A stretch of 64,000 bases of DNA from positions 868,001-932,000 of the forward strand of contig JASJZC010000004.1 of NCBI GenBank assembly GCA_037178855.1, in the 5' to 3' direction. Position numbers and translations under genes: made by a program. This document shows positions 1-12,564 of the stretch, piece after piece. Source of the stretch: Oscheius sp. JU75 (taxonomy: Eukaryota > Nematoda > Chromadorea > Rhabditida > Rhabditidae). Positions within the stretch are counted from its first letter, which is position 1. Each line of letters begins with the position of its first letter. The notes beneath the pieces were generated by a model. That model was not told where the DNA came from and did not search any database. It was given only the letters and a program-made list of their open reading frames with translations.

Positions 1-387
1 TCAAATTCAAAGAGGGACATCAGTAAATGACATCGTCTGTAGGACACACAATTGGAGAGGGATTAATATGACAACTTGGGCTCAGTTTGCAGACCAAAAA
101 AACAGGAAATGCGATTGTACACTCTGAGAGCAGAGGAACAACCGGAGATGTTTGAAAGTGGGTAATTAGAAATGCTTATTTGAGTAATAAGATCTCATTT
201 TCACACTTTATGATGTTCTGCACAGCTTCAGCCCATAAAAAAAACTACAAATCTTCAGAACATTCTAAGCTTGAAAAATGGATTCTTGACCTCGGAATCT
301 TGAATTTGTACCCTTGTGCGGTCTCTGATACTGCATTTTGGAAGATGGAAGCTCACGTACCCTCCAGCAAAACCCGCGCAAACTTTC

Positions 388-455
388 CCCCAATGGCGCA
401 GTCAGAATGCCCCCTGCAGGGTACGCGACTCGGGTTCGACTCCCGAGCAGGACAA
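388..455 (+). repeat. tRNA-like fossil (A and B boxes, no full cloverleaf)
   Basis: An A-box-like TGGCGCAGTCAG is followed about 30 bases later by a perfect T-arm, TCGGG-TTCGACT-CCCGA. The 3' acceptor strand GCAGGAC has no complementary 5' strand upstream, so this is a tRNA pseudogene or tRNA-derived SINE head rather than a working tRNA. Confidence 0.55.
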
Positions 456-2611
456 TCGTTTTATTTTTCACTGAAACAGCTCTAAAAGCTAATGTTTAGC
501 TACCAGATCCTGAAATGAAGCTAGACGTTGACGGGTGCAAAGACTAACCCATCTCTGGCTTGCAGTAGGAGGAATTGTTATGAATCTAGTCTAGTCCCGG
601 CTGAATTATGTCCAATTTGAATGGTTAACTAATAAATGACTGCATACCAAACGGAGAAGAAACTGCAAGTTTGATGTGGGAGAGTTCCTCGACCACGTTC
701 TCAACCTCAAAACCCAATGTCAAAATATTTGTTTGTTCTCTTAAAAGTTGATGAGACTATTTGGAAAACTCGTTTCAGCCGCCTTCACGCACACATTTTT
801 GAAGAGAGAAACCGATCGCTCTCGATGGTCTTATTTTGTCATACTTGTATGCGTCAGAACAAAGACAGACAGACGCAAATCTATAAAAAAAAGAAGCGCG
901 TAAAACGAAATTGACTAGAAAATTGGAGCGGGGAACACCGGAGATGAAAAAGGGAGTAGGGAACGACGTCTGTCCTTCCGAAACCTCTTGACAGATAGAC
1001 CGAGGGAGAGTGTATCAGTCAGGGTCTGGATGTTATTTTCCTCTCTCCTCCCAAAACGGGATCCTTACGCAAAACATAATTGGCAAGGGTCTCCAGATGG
1101 ACACGGAGACTCAATTGCGTCAGAGAGGTCAGATCTCTCTGGTCTCTTTCTTCCTCGAAAGGAAAACCCTATTGTGATAGGCAGAAAGGGAAATCAGTAT
1201 AGCAGCCTGTGAATAGTAGGATAAGGACATTGAGTAAACAGGAACAAGGACACAGGAAAAAAACCAGTCTTTGGTTGTGGACACAAAGATGCGGAAAGAT
1301 ATGCTCTGGAATGCAAAGTGTTGTCAAGAGTTGATCAAAAAACACAAGGAAAACTTCTTGTCCGGATCACACGCCTCTTCTGAGAATGAGTCTGCTTTCT
1401 TGTGAACAAAAACTGTGTGGCCAGAAAGTCCTGTAGGTAGCCATAGACACCATGAGACACGCAGCATGTCTTGAACTCAGGCCAATTTTAAAGACACAGG
1501 TACACTGATCGAGAGTTCAAAGGGGAGTGGGGAAGAGTGTAGAATAGGTTATTCTTAGCGATTCACAGAGGTATTGTCTTGAGTTCACTTGGAAGGAAGG
1601 AGCTGAAAAATAGAGATCCCAAGCATGACCAGTCCTAGGTTTTTAAGAAAGCCTGTGCCTTGGGGGTGTAGAGGAAAATAGTGACAGGTTATTGAAAGAT
1701 AGAAAGCTGAAAGAACTACTTGTAAAATAGTGTAAAAAGGGTCATAAGATGTTCTGAATCTGTCAGACAACCCTAGATCACTGAGCAGGGTCGAAGAGAG
1801 AAGTGGTATTGAAAACAGTGACAAATGAACATGCGAGTGGGCGGTGAACTATTGTACTGGGTAGATGAAAACAAAACAATTGAAACATATTTGTAAACAC
1901 TTCAAGGAGGTCAACCCACATGATCTTTTAGAGAGACACACTGTGAACACTTCCTACGTGAGAACAAGCTGATCCCGAGGATCAGCCGAGATTTCCAGGC
2001 TTTTGGATGAATGTGTTACAGATCGAAGAATACACATGGGATATATGAAAAAGAATCATCCGGGTTTTTATATTTCGGCGGTTCTGATCTGACAGAACGC
2101 CACAGGAATACTTCCAAGAGATCGGTAGTATCAAAGTATGCGAAAGTACCGTAATCCGGAATCTCCCAAGCTGCGCACCAACTCATAACGTGCTGCGTAT
2201 CGAAGTATATGGACTTGAGTTGGTGCTCATAAGAATCAAGCTGAACTCCATTCCTAAAACTTCCAGACACTTCCAGATGCCGACATGATGATTAGATTAG
2301 ATCTCTTTTGAATAAGAGACGACATCTGGGGAGGTCCCGACTTGAATGTTTCATGGCGAACGCGCGCTCCCATTTCCGATGGAATAACCAAGCGACAAAA
2401 AAGAGGGGAAGATGAGGGGATGTTCGAGGAGCCTCTCCATCTTCGAAATCTTCAATCAGACAGAAAGCTTCGTGGGATAAAGTTGAGCTTAGCCTGCCTA
2501 TGATGTGGTCTTTTGGTCATGGAATCATATTCAGGAAGTCAGGAAAAGAACAAAGTTCAGTTCAAAATCCGTATGTTGAGAAATGTTTCACCAAGAGATA
2601 AAAAGGAATAT

Positions 2612-2675
2612 CAAGTCCGGGGACCTCGAACCTGCTGCTCCGCAGTCTGCGCTTTTACCGACTGGGCCATACTCA
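2612..2675 (-). repeat. tRNA-like fossil
   Basis: Read on the minus strand there is an A-box-like TGGCCCAGTCGGTAA and a B-box-like GGTTCGAGGTCC with normal spacing. The T-stem does not pair and no acceptor stem forms. It is best read as a degenerate tRNA or SINE head. Confidence 0.5.
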
Positions 2676-4109
2676 ATACAAGAGGTTATTTCGCGGACAT
2701 ATGCAATCGGAACAGCAGAAAGGGATCATAAGATCCACTCTTTTGGTCACTGAATGACATTTTCCGAATTCCAGAGGCAATTTTTAATGAGGCGTGAAGG
2801 TTTGTAATGTCAGAATTAGCGAAAGGTCCAACTTTTATAGACCAAAATGTTGGAAACCTCTCAAAATAGAACATGTTGACTCTGTTTAGAGTCTTAGTCA
2901 AAATAACAACTAGCTCGCATCAGTGCTTCGGTTTACACCAAAACCTAATAGAATTATAGCAGCCAGACTCTAAAGGACCAACGATCTTTAGTATAAGCAT
3001 TTCCTCTTCCTAGAGGAAAAGCCACATCAGACATCCTGTGGCTCGAGGAAGAGACCAAAATAAAACTTCTGGATTATCCGGAACTCAGAAGAGTCGTACT
3101 CGTGGTCACAGTTGACTGAAAATGAGGGATGCTTATTTGCAGTGTCCACTCGGATATTACTGCCCCGAGCAGTAGGTAGCCAAAACATGAACTTTGTGCT
3201 TACACTCGGTCCAAATCACAGCAATCTATGGGCTTGAGTCACTGTTTTGACTTACACACCTCAGTTCAGAGCAGCTCATCCATTTCGAGACACAAAACGG
3301 ATATGACGAAAGGGGTTCACACATGATTTAGACATAACTCTGAATGTGAAGGGGACCTGAAGATCGGATGTGTAAAAAGTAGAGAGAACCATGACTCATT
3401 GGTTAAAAAGTACTGTCAGCTGGATAGAGATAGCTCAGAAGTTTTCGTTCATTCAGAAACTAGGTCCTGTCGAAGACATCGGCACCCATGTAACAGATGA
3501 CCAGAAATACTTCGTCTTGTCTGTCTCTCCTATCGAGAAACATGGTCTCCACTGTACTTTCCTAGACAATTAGGTAGAACACAACTTTATAGTCAGCTAA
3601 AACTACAGTTTCTATGGTAAAAACGACTGCTATGTTCAGAGTTATCTGGTTGGTTCCGACAGAACCCTTGTCAATTGGTAAAGACATGTGACCAGTAGAC
3701 CTCCGCGACTCACACTGATTTGTGGGCGAGACAGGATTTCATGACCAGTACCAATAGGATTATTTTCTATGTTGAGAGGACTCGAATACCATCTCCCGGT
3801 CGAACAGTGAGATACGTGCGGTCTTTCCACGGCAGTTTCCAGAGAGAACTATCAACTTTCAGTAGACAGTCGGGACCAAACAGTGGCAGTCATTTTGGTA
3901 GACAGCTGGAAAACGCACAACAGCCCTCAGGCAGTCCCAAAGCACAAATTATCTCTAACCCTTACGCCCAAAACTTTTAAAACAATCTGTTGTGCCGGAT
4001 GACAGCCTGAAGAGGAAGGCCGCGGAAGGAGACGACTTGCTTGAATCACGAAGAGAATGTAGAGAAGACAGTTAAAGACACAACTTCCAAATGAATCTAT
4101 TGAGCATTT

Positions 4110-6221
4110 TTACTTGTCGACAATATTAAAAACATGCTGAACTGTCAGCGTGCTCCACCAGCTGCGCGAGTTGCTGAACCAGGCCTTGTAGACACCGTCT
4201 TCTTTGATGGTCAGGCTGTCTTCCAGGGGTACAATCAACGGGCCGGGCATCCAAGTGAAGGTTGGACAGACTTGGTCCATTCTGAAACAATAGTCATTAG
4301 TTTCAAGGGGGACCTACCCATCAAAATCGACTTCATCCTCGCTCTTCGCCTTGAAGAATCCGAAACCCATGTTCCGGTTTCCGGTAATCCACCAGGAAAT
4401 CATGTCTCCCTTCTTAAGATGGAAGGTAAGGGACTCAGTCTTGCCAGCATAGACGTCTGTAGATTTTAGGTTTCCTGGAGGCTGAAAGACTGGTTTGAGA
4501 TGGGAATGGGGAGGGAAGGATTGGGAAGTGCTGGGCACCACCTCACGGAAAACATCAGCCGAGCAATAAATAATGCGGTTTTGATATCGGACCTAACTTG
4601 ATAGCGTACATTGTTTACTGACTTGAAACGCCCCCAGCTCTCAATTCTATCAATCAGCTCCGATCTGTCCCACTAGATGATAGCGGATCTCAAAATCAGG
4701 CACATCAAAACTGTTTTCCGAGTGGTAGTGGGCGTTTCTACTTTTTCAGGGTCTGGATATCCCACAATCTTGGGAGAAAAACTGGACACACGAACGCATA
4801 AAGCCCATACCGTACCATGTTTCTTCTAGTGTCTGTTTCTCTACTGGACTGTCGAGCACATTTTGACTTTGACACTGCTTGCTCCTTTAGGTTTTTACGA
4901 GAGCTGGCAATCCCTGAGAACCGACTTTGGGAACAAGATTCTGGGCTGGAATTGCTGACTATCTACTACTCACTCTTAACAACGGTTCAGTGAGCACCCG
5001 GGACCACATGCCATAGTGAAACTATACGTGAGATTCTCGGCTTTGAGAACTATCAACGGACGGAGTACAGCCCTACCTTTGACCCTCTCTTCACATAGTA
5101 CTTCTCTGGCGGATAGGCCAAAGGCTTGTCCAAATGGGCCGGGAACTCGTGCTTCTCGTCGTTCCAAATGTCCGGAAGAGCCTCGTACTGTGCGTACTGC
5201 AGCATCTCCTCCTTCCAGCTAGACGCCGACAGGACTCTTACCTAAAGAATGTCTTCAATGCAAACTTTCTATTGATACCTTCTGCTCGGTCCTCTTCGGG
5301 AGCAGAGGTCTAACTGCTACGTAGAGAGCAGTGGCAAAGGTTGGTAAGTTGACAGGGACAAAGTACTTAATCATCTCGACGTAGTGATCGGCCATGAACT
5401 CTGCTAGTGAGCGCATGGCTCCCGTGACCAGATCATAGAGTTTCCTATTGTACTCGAGACCCGTCACGTCCATTACATACAAGATGTAGGCTTGTTTACC
5501 TGGAAGACACTCTGGTTCATGAGCCTTTTCTGTCGGAAAGGGATCAAAGCGTTCCCAGAGAATTCCTTACCCGCCTTCTTCTCCAGCTCCATACACAGAT
5601 ACAACATCTCCTCCAAATCCTGTATTCTGGCCAGCATGACATCGTGGATACTGTATGATTCCATCATTCCGGCGTAATCCATCGTCCCGCACTAAAGAAA
5701 AGAGCATTACAGCTTCAGTAGAACCATTTTGTTCCAAGAACACATGAATGACATGGGACCTGTAAAACGAAACCACGAAGAATTTACCGCCAAACTTTAC
5801 AGAGTCGAAGCTCTATCAGATAGAAATCATATCCAAATTCTGCCATCGGAGGGGTAGAAAGAAACTGACCTGCTCAATGTTTACTATGACATTCTCCAAA
5901 ACCCCCGATGGTCCAGTGATACCGTAGCTCCAATGCTTGTGAACTGGATGGTTCCTTGGCTTTTTGCGAATGTTGTCCAGATCCCAGTAACTTTTCCTAA
6001 TTTCAATTTAATCAGCGTACAAGGCCCACGAACCTAGTCTTCAAATGAGTCCTCAACTTTTTGGCAATCTCCGGCAAAGGCAGATTCGAGTGGCCCTGAA
6101 GCCAACGAAGAAGATTGAAATCGGTATCGTAGTAGGTGGTCAAATCATCTTTGACTATCTCTCTCAGCTCCTCTATCCTCAGCTGATCTTCCTGACTGAT
6201 CTGGCTCACAATTTCCGGCAT
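4110..6221 (-). CDS. ctg: SEC14-like CRAL-TRIO plus GOLD domain lipid-transfer protein
   Basis: A seven-exon gene of about 385 aa. Phase-consistent exons are 6221-6034, 5996-5870, 5691-5571, 5499-5279, 5241-5077, 4481-4318 and 4281-4110. Residues 1-60 form the CRAL-TRIO N-terminal helices (FNLLRWLQGH). Residues about 100-250 form the lipid-binding fold (TMDYAGMM, YILYVMDVTGLEYNRKLYD, YFVPVNLPTFATALYVAVRP, KVRVLSASSWKEEML). The last 110 residues form a GOLD domain (PPGNL, FHLKKGDMISWWITGNRNMGFG, GVYKAWFSNSRSWWS). This order and length match nematode and vertebrate SEC14L/CTG proteins, which carry hydrophobic ligands between membranes and associate with the Golgi. The start was chosen because AGTTTCAG lies one base before the ATG, a likely trans-splice acceptor. 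The 595-base intron before the GOLD exons holds nothing recognisable. Which paralog (ctg-1 or ctg-2 type) it is cannot be told. Confidence 0.93.
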
Positions 6222-6231
6222 TCTGAAACTT
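6222..6231 (-). promoter_or_regulatory. Candidate spliced-leader trans-splice acceptor
   Basis: The minus strand reads AAGTTTCAG directly followed by A and the start codon of the SEC14-GOLD gene. No upstream donor or coding exon pairs with it, so a spliced leader is the likely partner (inference). Confidence 0.6.
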
Positions 6232-6412
6232 TTAGAGTTAGGGAAGTGCCGAAAATCGATTCGGATCAAGGGTCAAGAGTGAGGAAGAGAGGATTGCGGT
6301 GAGTCTGTTCCAGCTGACTGATTTCTTCGAAGGTCAGGGGAAGTTTTTGGGAAGAGAACCCGTTTTCAAGAGGACACTCAATACTTTTCGGCCTTCCTGA
6401 AGTAAGGAGAAG

Positions 6413-6459
6413 AGAGAGAGAGAGAGAGAGAAAGGGGGGGATTGGTTGGTTGGTTGGTC
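6413..6459. repeat. (AG)n / GGTT microsatellite
   Basis: About eleven AG units run into a stretch of seven G and then four GGTT units. Confidence 0.9.
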
Positions 6460-7491
6460 ATAAAGAGAGACGTCATTCAGGTCACACTTTGGACAGGTTT
6501 TCTTGTTTCCACAGATGTCAGTAGGACCGATACGAGGCATCGAGTAGCTCTGTAAAGTTCTGTAAGACACCGTGAGTCTGAACAATGGGTATAGAACGAC
6601 TAATTGAAACCTTCATCGAACGTTATCCACAGTTCTGGCTACAGATGTCTTTGTAAGGTTTTACAGTTTAGACCAGTTCTCTAGGATGTTCAGGCACTGA
6701 TCGGTCTGGTGTAACGGAAAAGACCAAGCCTTGAGAGTTTTTTTTTTAACGAAAGTGACAGTCAGGAAAAGCTGGTTCAGTAGAGATCTCTGAACAATGA
6801 AGGATTATGAACTGTCTGGTTCAGAGAAAGTCAAAGAAATGACATATTAGTCATGGTAGCCACGATAGAAATTGTCAGGAGACAGTTTGGACCAAGTTCT
6901 GGAAGAAACTAGAGAAACTTAAAAATGAGGTCCTTAGCAAGTAAAGTCTCGTATTTCATCGACTGAAATGAGGAAAGCAGTGTCTAGTCAGGACAGCTGT
7001 CCCGAACCGCTCTTCAAAAACAACAACACTTTGTACGTACCCACCTCTTACATTTGATCAAACAACAAGATTCTCAGATACCTTGGTGAGTGAGAAAAGG
7101 ACACAGAATATTGTCAAGAAAGGAACGAGAAGACTGGCAAAGGAACACCGACAGAACTGACTGATAGTCCAATGGGAGGAACCGGTCGGATCGCATAGTA
7201 AAGGCCACGGCTGTAGCCGGCGAAGAGATTAGGTCACAGTCCGTAGTATCATTTGGGACGTTGATTATTTGAATTTTAGGTGATTTTCAAATACTCGCTA
7301 TGGATTATTGTAGGCTCCCGCCGCGTTCTTCCAAATCAAAGCGGGTTCTGGCGGAAGGCCCAGTTTTTTTCTTCCAGCGTTTCTTTGTCTTTTCTTCTTT
7401 AATATTTGCTGTCACGCAGCACGTATATTTTTTGTCAGTTGCACCAACAGTTTATTAATTGTTGAGTCTAATATTAAAGAAAAGTCAATGT

Positions 7492-8309
7492 TTATTTGCG
7501 TCCAAAGAGTCCACTTCTCTTCTCTCCGGGGAACTTGCCAGCTAATTCCAATTGTCCTGCTTCGTACTGCAAGGTGATAGCATTTGTATGATACGAACCA
7601 AGACTTACCGTTTTCTTCGGGTGCTCGCCGCTGCTCACGTAGCTGGAAGGAATGTTGATGCGAACGATGCGACTGCCGGGCTTAAATGTCTTATTGTGGG
7701 AGCTTTTCAAAGTTATTTGAAACAAACCGAAAATCAAAGAAAATGAGTCAAGATGGCGGATCCAATTTTACAGCTCTTTGCATATCATTCGCGTTTTTCT
7801 TGTTTACTATCGGTCCAATTTGTTATAGTTTTTGGTATGGTTTTTGTGCAAAATAACTAGGAACGGCTACTATATCGGACAAAAGACTTTTCCTTGAGCT
7901 TTGGAATAAATGGTTTGAATTGCCGCGCTAGATTCGCGCCAACGAATTTATAGTCGGCCACTCACCTTAATTCCGTCCTTGCAGTCGTGGTAGATGGCCA
8001 AATAGGGCTCGATGCCACTTATTTCCTTGCTCGTTCCGCTCAAGGAAAATCGGCCCTGATGGTCGGTCTTTCCCTTGGCCATCACGTCATCAGTGTCCTA
8101 ATTTCCTTCTTTTTCATCTTTTCCCTTCTAAAACTTACAAAAACCGAGGGTCCAATCGAGTTGTCGGACTCCATCAGCTTGATCTCAACCCCGGAAAGAG
8201 GCTTTCCCTCACAGGTGAGTTTTCCGCTGACTGCGGCCGATTGAGTCCTTCCGATTAGATTGATCGCGCTGCCGACTCCGACCAGGGCGAGAAAGATGAC
8301 AACTTTCAT
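7492..8309 (-). CDS. ttr: Transthyretin-like (TTR-52/TTL family) secreted protein
   Basis: Four exons (8309-8139, 8097-7966, 7680-7609, 7566-7492) encode about 149 aa, the usual size of the nematode TTR-like family. A signal peptide ([15 protein letters not shown]) is followed by the family hallmarks: [19 protein letters not shown], a polar variable stretch, [40 protein letters not shown] and [10 protein letters not shown]. Such proteins fold as a transthyretin beta-sandwich, are exported from the cell, and are extracellular ligand-binding or bridging proteins; a specific role cannot be assigned. The third-exon acceptor (ACATTTAAG) is the only one that keeps the frame. The second family Cys normally placed before the IPxxYV motif is replaced here ([12 protein letters not shown]), so the usual disulfide may be absent. 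The gene lies between two other minus-strand genes but 0.5-1.3 kb from each, so an operon is unlikely. Confidence 0.95.
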
Positions 8310-8384
8310 CTGAAATGGGTCTGGTTTATCATTTTTGTTCTAAAAAGAGCCGGTATATATGTGTATGGTATAGCCTCAGGCATG

Positions 8385-8460
8385 ACTGTTACAGAGTACC
8401 GCAGTCGGTAAGAGGCCCGACTATAAAGCAAGTGACCCAGTTTCGATGCCCGCGCCTAAA
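8385..8460 (+). repeat. tRNA-like fossil
   Basis: An A-box-like TACCGCAGTCGGTAAGAG is followed by a B-box-like AGTTTCGATGCCC at tRNA spacing, without closing acceptor stems. Confidence 0.45.
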
Positions 8461-8769
8461 TAATGCCTGTTTTGACTCACTAAACATAAAAAGACCTAGA
8501 TTTTATAAGTTTGCGCCTCCCCCAGTCAAGCACAAAACATTTCAGGGTCAGAAAAGGAGAGAGAGAAGACCACAGGAAATGGAGCTGACGGGCTGCTTGA
8601 ATGACCGTTGACTGTTTACAGGCGAGAGACCAGTTTGAGACAATATTTGTTACAGCAACTCCTCCCGTAAAAGGGACGCTGTAACTGGGCGATGAAGGTC
8701 GAGTATAGGCTGAAGGAAAAAACACAAAGAAGCTTCGATGACGATACTATTGGGCAAATAAGGAGATGA

Positions 8770-8775
8770 TTTATT
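8770..8775 (-). terminator. Polyadenylation signal AATAAA
   Basis: AATAAA on the minus strand, about 40 bases beyond the stop codon of the gamma-tubulin complex gene. Confidence 0.6.
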
Positions 8776-8815
8776 ACCTTTATGAACAAAAATACCCGGA
8801 AATTATGCATATTTT

Positions 8816-11800
8816 CTAGGCGAAGGCCGTGAATTCGTTGTTGAGAAAGCGGGCCGAATCGACGGACTCGAGCCAGAGATTGTAGGATTCGATAAGCTGA
8901 TCGAACTGGAAAATTACCATTTTCAAGCTATCTAATGCCGAAAACCAACCGTACAGTCGGCCGCGAAAGACTGAATGAGGCCGATGAGATCTTCCACTAT
9001 GTAAATGTGCTCCTCCGTCAATTTACCATCCTTAAAAGCTTGTTTTTATGAAAAAAAAAGAGGAGAACACCTTGAAAATATGTGTAAGACAATCCCTCTG
9101 CAGACGGCTGACCTCTTCTACGTGACTGGCCTTCGAGAGCCGGTCGGAGAAGAGTCGAAGGGCGCCGCGGACCGCATTAAAGAGCTGTAGGCGAAACTTC
9201 ATCAGATACTGGGACATCTGATTGAGAAGCTGCAGTGGTTGACGCAAAGCCGCATCCTGTATTCCAATTCGCATCCCTGTCCTGCCGAGTTCGGATTTTC
9301 TAAAAACAGTTGGCTGTTATATGTCTCGTTCATTCTTTTCACGTCCGATCAGAGGTTTGACATAGTTTTTGCCTCATAGCTCAGCCGGTAAGAGCTCTCA
9401 TTATGCAACAAAAGGTGTCGGGTTCAAACCCCACTCGGGGCAAAAAGTGTTTACTTTAATTCTAAACAGTCTAAAAGTTATGCAGGCCACTTGTTGGCTA
9501 AGAATTCGTTATTTGCTACGCCAGACTGACGGTCATTCTCTAACAACTTTATTTGAAAGTCAACGATTCACATATGAGCTAGGACGACACTGCTTTTCGT
9601 AAGGTGTAATATTTAGACACAAAGCTCATCTTCTTACGGTGGTTTCAAGTATTTCTCCAGGTTTTACAACAAAAAACATAACTTACTTTTCATCCAGAGT
9701 GATAGCCGCCAACATGATTCTCATTTGAAGGCGGAAGATGAGGCTGTAGGTGTAGATCAAATCGGGCGTCATGACGCGTTCCAGCCCTTCTGGCATCGTT
9801 ACGCTGATTGTCAGACGATCCGCCAGTGTTGGCTGAAACTATTTATATCCTTGAAAGGATAAAAGAGGTGCCTGTGACTCTGAGCGAGTCTTCATCGAGG
9901 ATCTGCTCTGTGAAATGTACTGGCAGCGGATCAGGGCGTCGAAAATGTTCGAGCGATCTTTGGAGAATCTGTGAACCTTGTTTTGCGAGAAAAACTAAAG
10001 CTATAAACCTAAAATTGGACATGAGAGGAAAGTAGCCGATGTCATGATGAAGGGTCTGATGGGTCAGCGATTTCAGAACTCCGTCCGCCACTTCGTTGTA
10101 CATTCGATCCGGCAGATCTTTGGCGACGAGAGCGCTGGAAATTCTCGTCAGCCAGGGACTGTTCAACATCGTAGTAAAAAAGCATCTGAACATGTTTTTT
10201 TTTAGGAACAGACACAATGAAACATACTGCAAGAATTCATCCAGTCGACCCTCGTTTCTCATCTGCTTCAGAACGACGGCCGAGAGCTCAGAGGTCAGAC
10301 CGCTGATCTTCTGGATGAAACGGGACGGGTTCTCCAGGCTTGACCACTCGCTCAGACTGCCTAAACCGTGATTTTTTAATTGTCCGCTCGTGTGTGTCTG
10401 AAGCTGTCTGGCTGTGGTTGATTGTAGACTAAGGGTTTGGACGCGAGAGACCCGGGTTCGATCCCACCCAAGGTCTTAATTTGCTAAAGTACCATTTTGC
10501 AGACCTTTCTGAGCTGAGTAAGAACATAAATATATATTTAGAGGTCTCCGGTCTCCAAACAATGTTATAGCACTTAAAAATTTTAGTGACATAGTCGGTG
10601 TAGCGGTAAGCGTCGCCACTTTAAACCAGCGTCAGGCAGTAGAAAGTGTGTAAGAATATACAATTACATTTAGGGGTTTCTGGCTGAGTATCTGTATTTT
10701 TCCCAACTGTCCCTCTCCATACTTTTTCAGGTACCCGGTCGCTACCTATTTAAGAAATGTTGTCTTCTCATAAACTTGGAAAACGTTTCAAATGTACGGA
10801 CTGAAAATGAAACAAGGCTTCCCGAATCGCTCTTGCTTGTCAATCTAAGATCGTAGAACGGAAACATTTGAACTGAAGCATACAATAGCTGGAGTTATCG
10901 CTACAGCTAGGCAATACCAGGTTAATACACTCTCTATTCAACGGACATCTTTGTGCAACGTTTTGGTTGTCTGTGCCCTAAATCGAGATATTCTTTGTGC
11001 TCCCGATATCCCTTATAGTGAGCGCATTTTCTGATGACCAGATTTCCTTGCTCGCAAGGTGCCGACTTCAGGACGAATACGACTTGATCTCCTAGGTCTC
11101 GATCTAGAGATCCGAGCACTATCCGTCTTGGGTAGCATTTCACCTGTCTCTGTCTGTGTCAGTATGTCCTACCGTAGCATACAATAAACAATTACAAGAG
11201 ACATGACCCGGGTTCGATCTCCTTAGATGACAGATTTCTTGAACAAGCTGCTTTGAGAAGAAAAAGGCATGGGAAAGGGTCCCAGGGTGAGTAATACCCC
11301 AACGAGAAGATCGCCAACCTTGTTTTTTTCATGAAAAATGGATGAAAAGCTCACTTTGAATGGAAGAATTGGTGTTCTGTCCGCACTGGAAGATGGATGT
11401 CATGTAGGGACGAATGAGTTTGGGACAGAGCTCTGGGACGAGAAGATATCCGTTTTCAGCCTTGCCATTTTCTCTGGAAACACATCAAATTTGACTAAAA
11501 TGAACTGGACAAACTTGAGCAGGAGCTCGACATCGACCGACTTGATGCCCTTGGTCGGCCAAACGAAAAATTCGCGATTGGCATCCTCGAGCTGTCCGTA
11601 GCTGATCCACGTGCCGGCAATTTCAAAGAATATCTTCCAGGCTTCCTTAACCAGCAGTTGCAGTTCCTGCCGGTCCCGGACCGCCTTCTGGTACTTGTCC
11701 TCCAGAAGATCGATTATTTCCCCACCGCACAGGTTCTTCTGCATTTTTTGACTGATTTCTACTAAGGACAAGCCAATACCTCGTAAATAGCACTGACGAT

Positions 11801-12564
11801 ATCGGCGTAGCAGTGAAGAGTGGACTTAATGGCTCCGGTCATGCGTGAGAGTCCGTTCAGCCCGTACTCCGAATCGTGGAAGCCCTCGTCGGCACTGCCC
11901 TGTCGCTGGACAAAACTCTCCATCAGAATCGGATTCAGCAGATCGTCCACCCGGTGAGCAATCTTCGAGACGATGACTCTGGCAATACGGGAACGTAGCA
12001 GGTTAGAGCGGATTTCTGAAAAATCCAGTAGAAAAGGGAAAGAGGAGCCTGTACCATGACCCTGGACCCGAATCGTGTATAGATCCGTCACAATGTCTAG
12101 GTAGCGATCAATTGTGGATCTGAAACATTTGTGGAAAGTTAGAAAAGGAGTCTACCTTATGTAAGGATCAAAGGACGGGTTCGCTGTCAAATTTTGTGGG
12201 CGATTATTCTGCGGATTGAACTGTATACGAATGTTTTCCGATTGATAGCCCTGAAAAGATCCGGTTCGAGGAAGAGAAAGGATTCTTACGCAAAGAAGCA
12301 TTCGTATTTCGTCTTCGCAAATGAGCTCCATCTCTTCCGGCATAACATCGTCGAACGCGTTGAACTGAATCTCATATTTTTGTTTATGAGGCAAAGGTAA
12401 CTTACAGTCGACTCCAGCGGTCGGTAGAAATATGTTGGGGCTTCTTCTCCTTGCAGAAGAAGAGAGAAATGTTGCTCTGGAGATATCGTCAGTTTTAGCG
12501 AAAACAGACGTGACTTACTTGGCGCTGTCATGAGCTCCTCTCGAACTTCTCGCCATGTTCTCAT
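8816..12564 (-). CDS. Gamma-tubulin complex component (GCP2/GCP3 class)
   Basis: A multi-exon gene encoding a member of the Spc97/Spc98 (GCP) family, which builds the gamma-tubulin ring complex that nucleates microtubules at centrosomes. Family signatures in order: the N-terminal GRIP1 region with WKIFFEIAGTWISYGQLED and ANREFFVWP (the family pattern is WI..G.L.D...EFF), then VPELCPKLIRPYMTSIFQCG; the C-terminal GRIP2 region with TPDLIYTYSLIFRLQMRIML, LNQMSQYLMKFRLQLFNAVR, SRLQRDCLTHIFKDGKLTEE and a final NNEFTAFA tail. The start ATG lies 18 bases after a TTTTTCAG acceptor. The middle is interrupted by a roughly 950-base intron (about 10372-11330) full of tRNA-like debris, and exon choice around 10030-10370 is uncertain because two frames are open. 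Conservation is too low by eye to choose between GIP-1 and GIP-2. Confidence 0.8.
9371..9442 (+). repeat. tRNA pseudogene or SINE head inside a GCP intron
   Basis: This is the best tRNA-like copy in the window: 72 bases starting GCCTCATAGCTCAGCCGG, with a perfect D-stem (AGCTC/GAGCT), a near-complete T-arm (GTTCAAACCCC) and five of seven acceptor pairs. The 3' half of the anticodon stem is lost (ACAAAAGG where TGAGA would pair), so it should not be functional. It lies in an intron, antisense to the host gene. Confidence 0.65.
10395..11230. repeat. Cluster of tRNA-like fragments in a long intron
   Basis: Three B-box- or D-arm-like pieces fall in one GCP intron: GGGTTCGATCCC near 10456, a D-arm-like GTAGCGGTAAGCG near 10603, and CGGGTTCGATCTCC near 11210. 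Between them the minus strand has a 69-residue open frame (11143-10934, Cys- and Lys-rich) that I cannot link to the host gene. Confidence 0.45.

Larger units (their letters stand above)
1..4109. other. Gene-poor region with tRNA-like fossils
   Basis: No multi-exon coding structure, signal peptide or family motif was found on either strand. Two tRNA-like remnants (near 388-455 and 2612-2675) are listed separately. A minus-strand open frame at 2016-2270 (about 84 residues, rich in Tyr, Asp and Phe) reads somewhat like protein, but it has no flanking splice structure and no family I recognise, so it is not called a gene. Confidence 0.5.
6222..7491. other. Intergenic region
   Basis: It holds an (AG)n run with a G-run and GGTT units at 6413-6459 and several AT-rich blocks. 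AATAAAC follows the transthyretin-like stop on the minus strand (TTTATT on the plus strand around 7450-7455), which could be its polyadenylation signal. No coding exon was seen. Confidence 0.5.
8310..8815. other. Intergenic region with tRNA-like sequence
   Basis: It contains the tRNA-like stretch at 8385-8460 and the probable polyadenylation signal of the upstream minus-strand gene (AATAAA on the minus strand at 8770-8775). No exon was seen. Confidence 0.5.

Noticed and set aside
9371-9442. Functional tRNA gene
   Set aside because: The anticodon stem 3' strand does not pair and two acceptor pairs are lost; called a pseudogene or SINE head.
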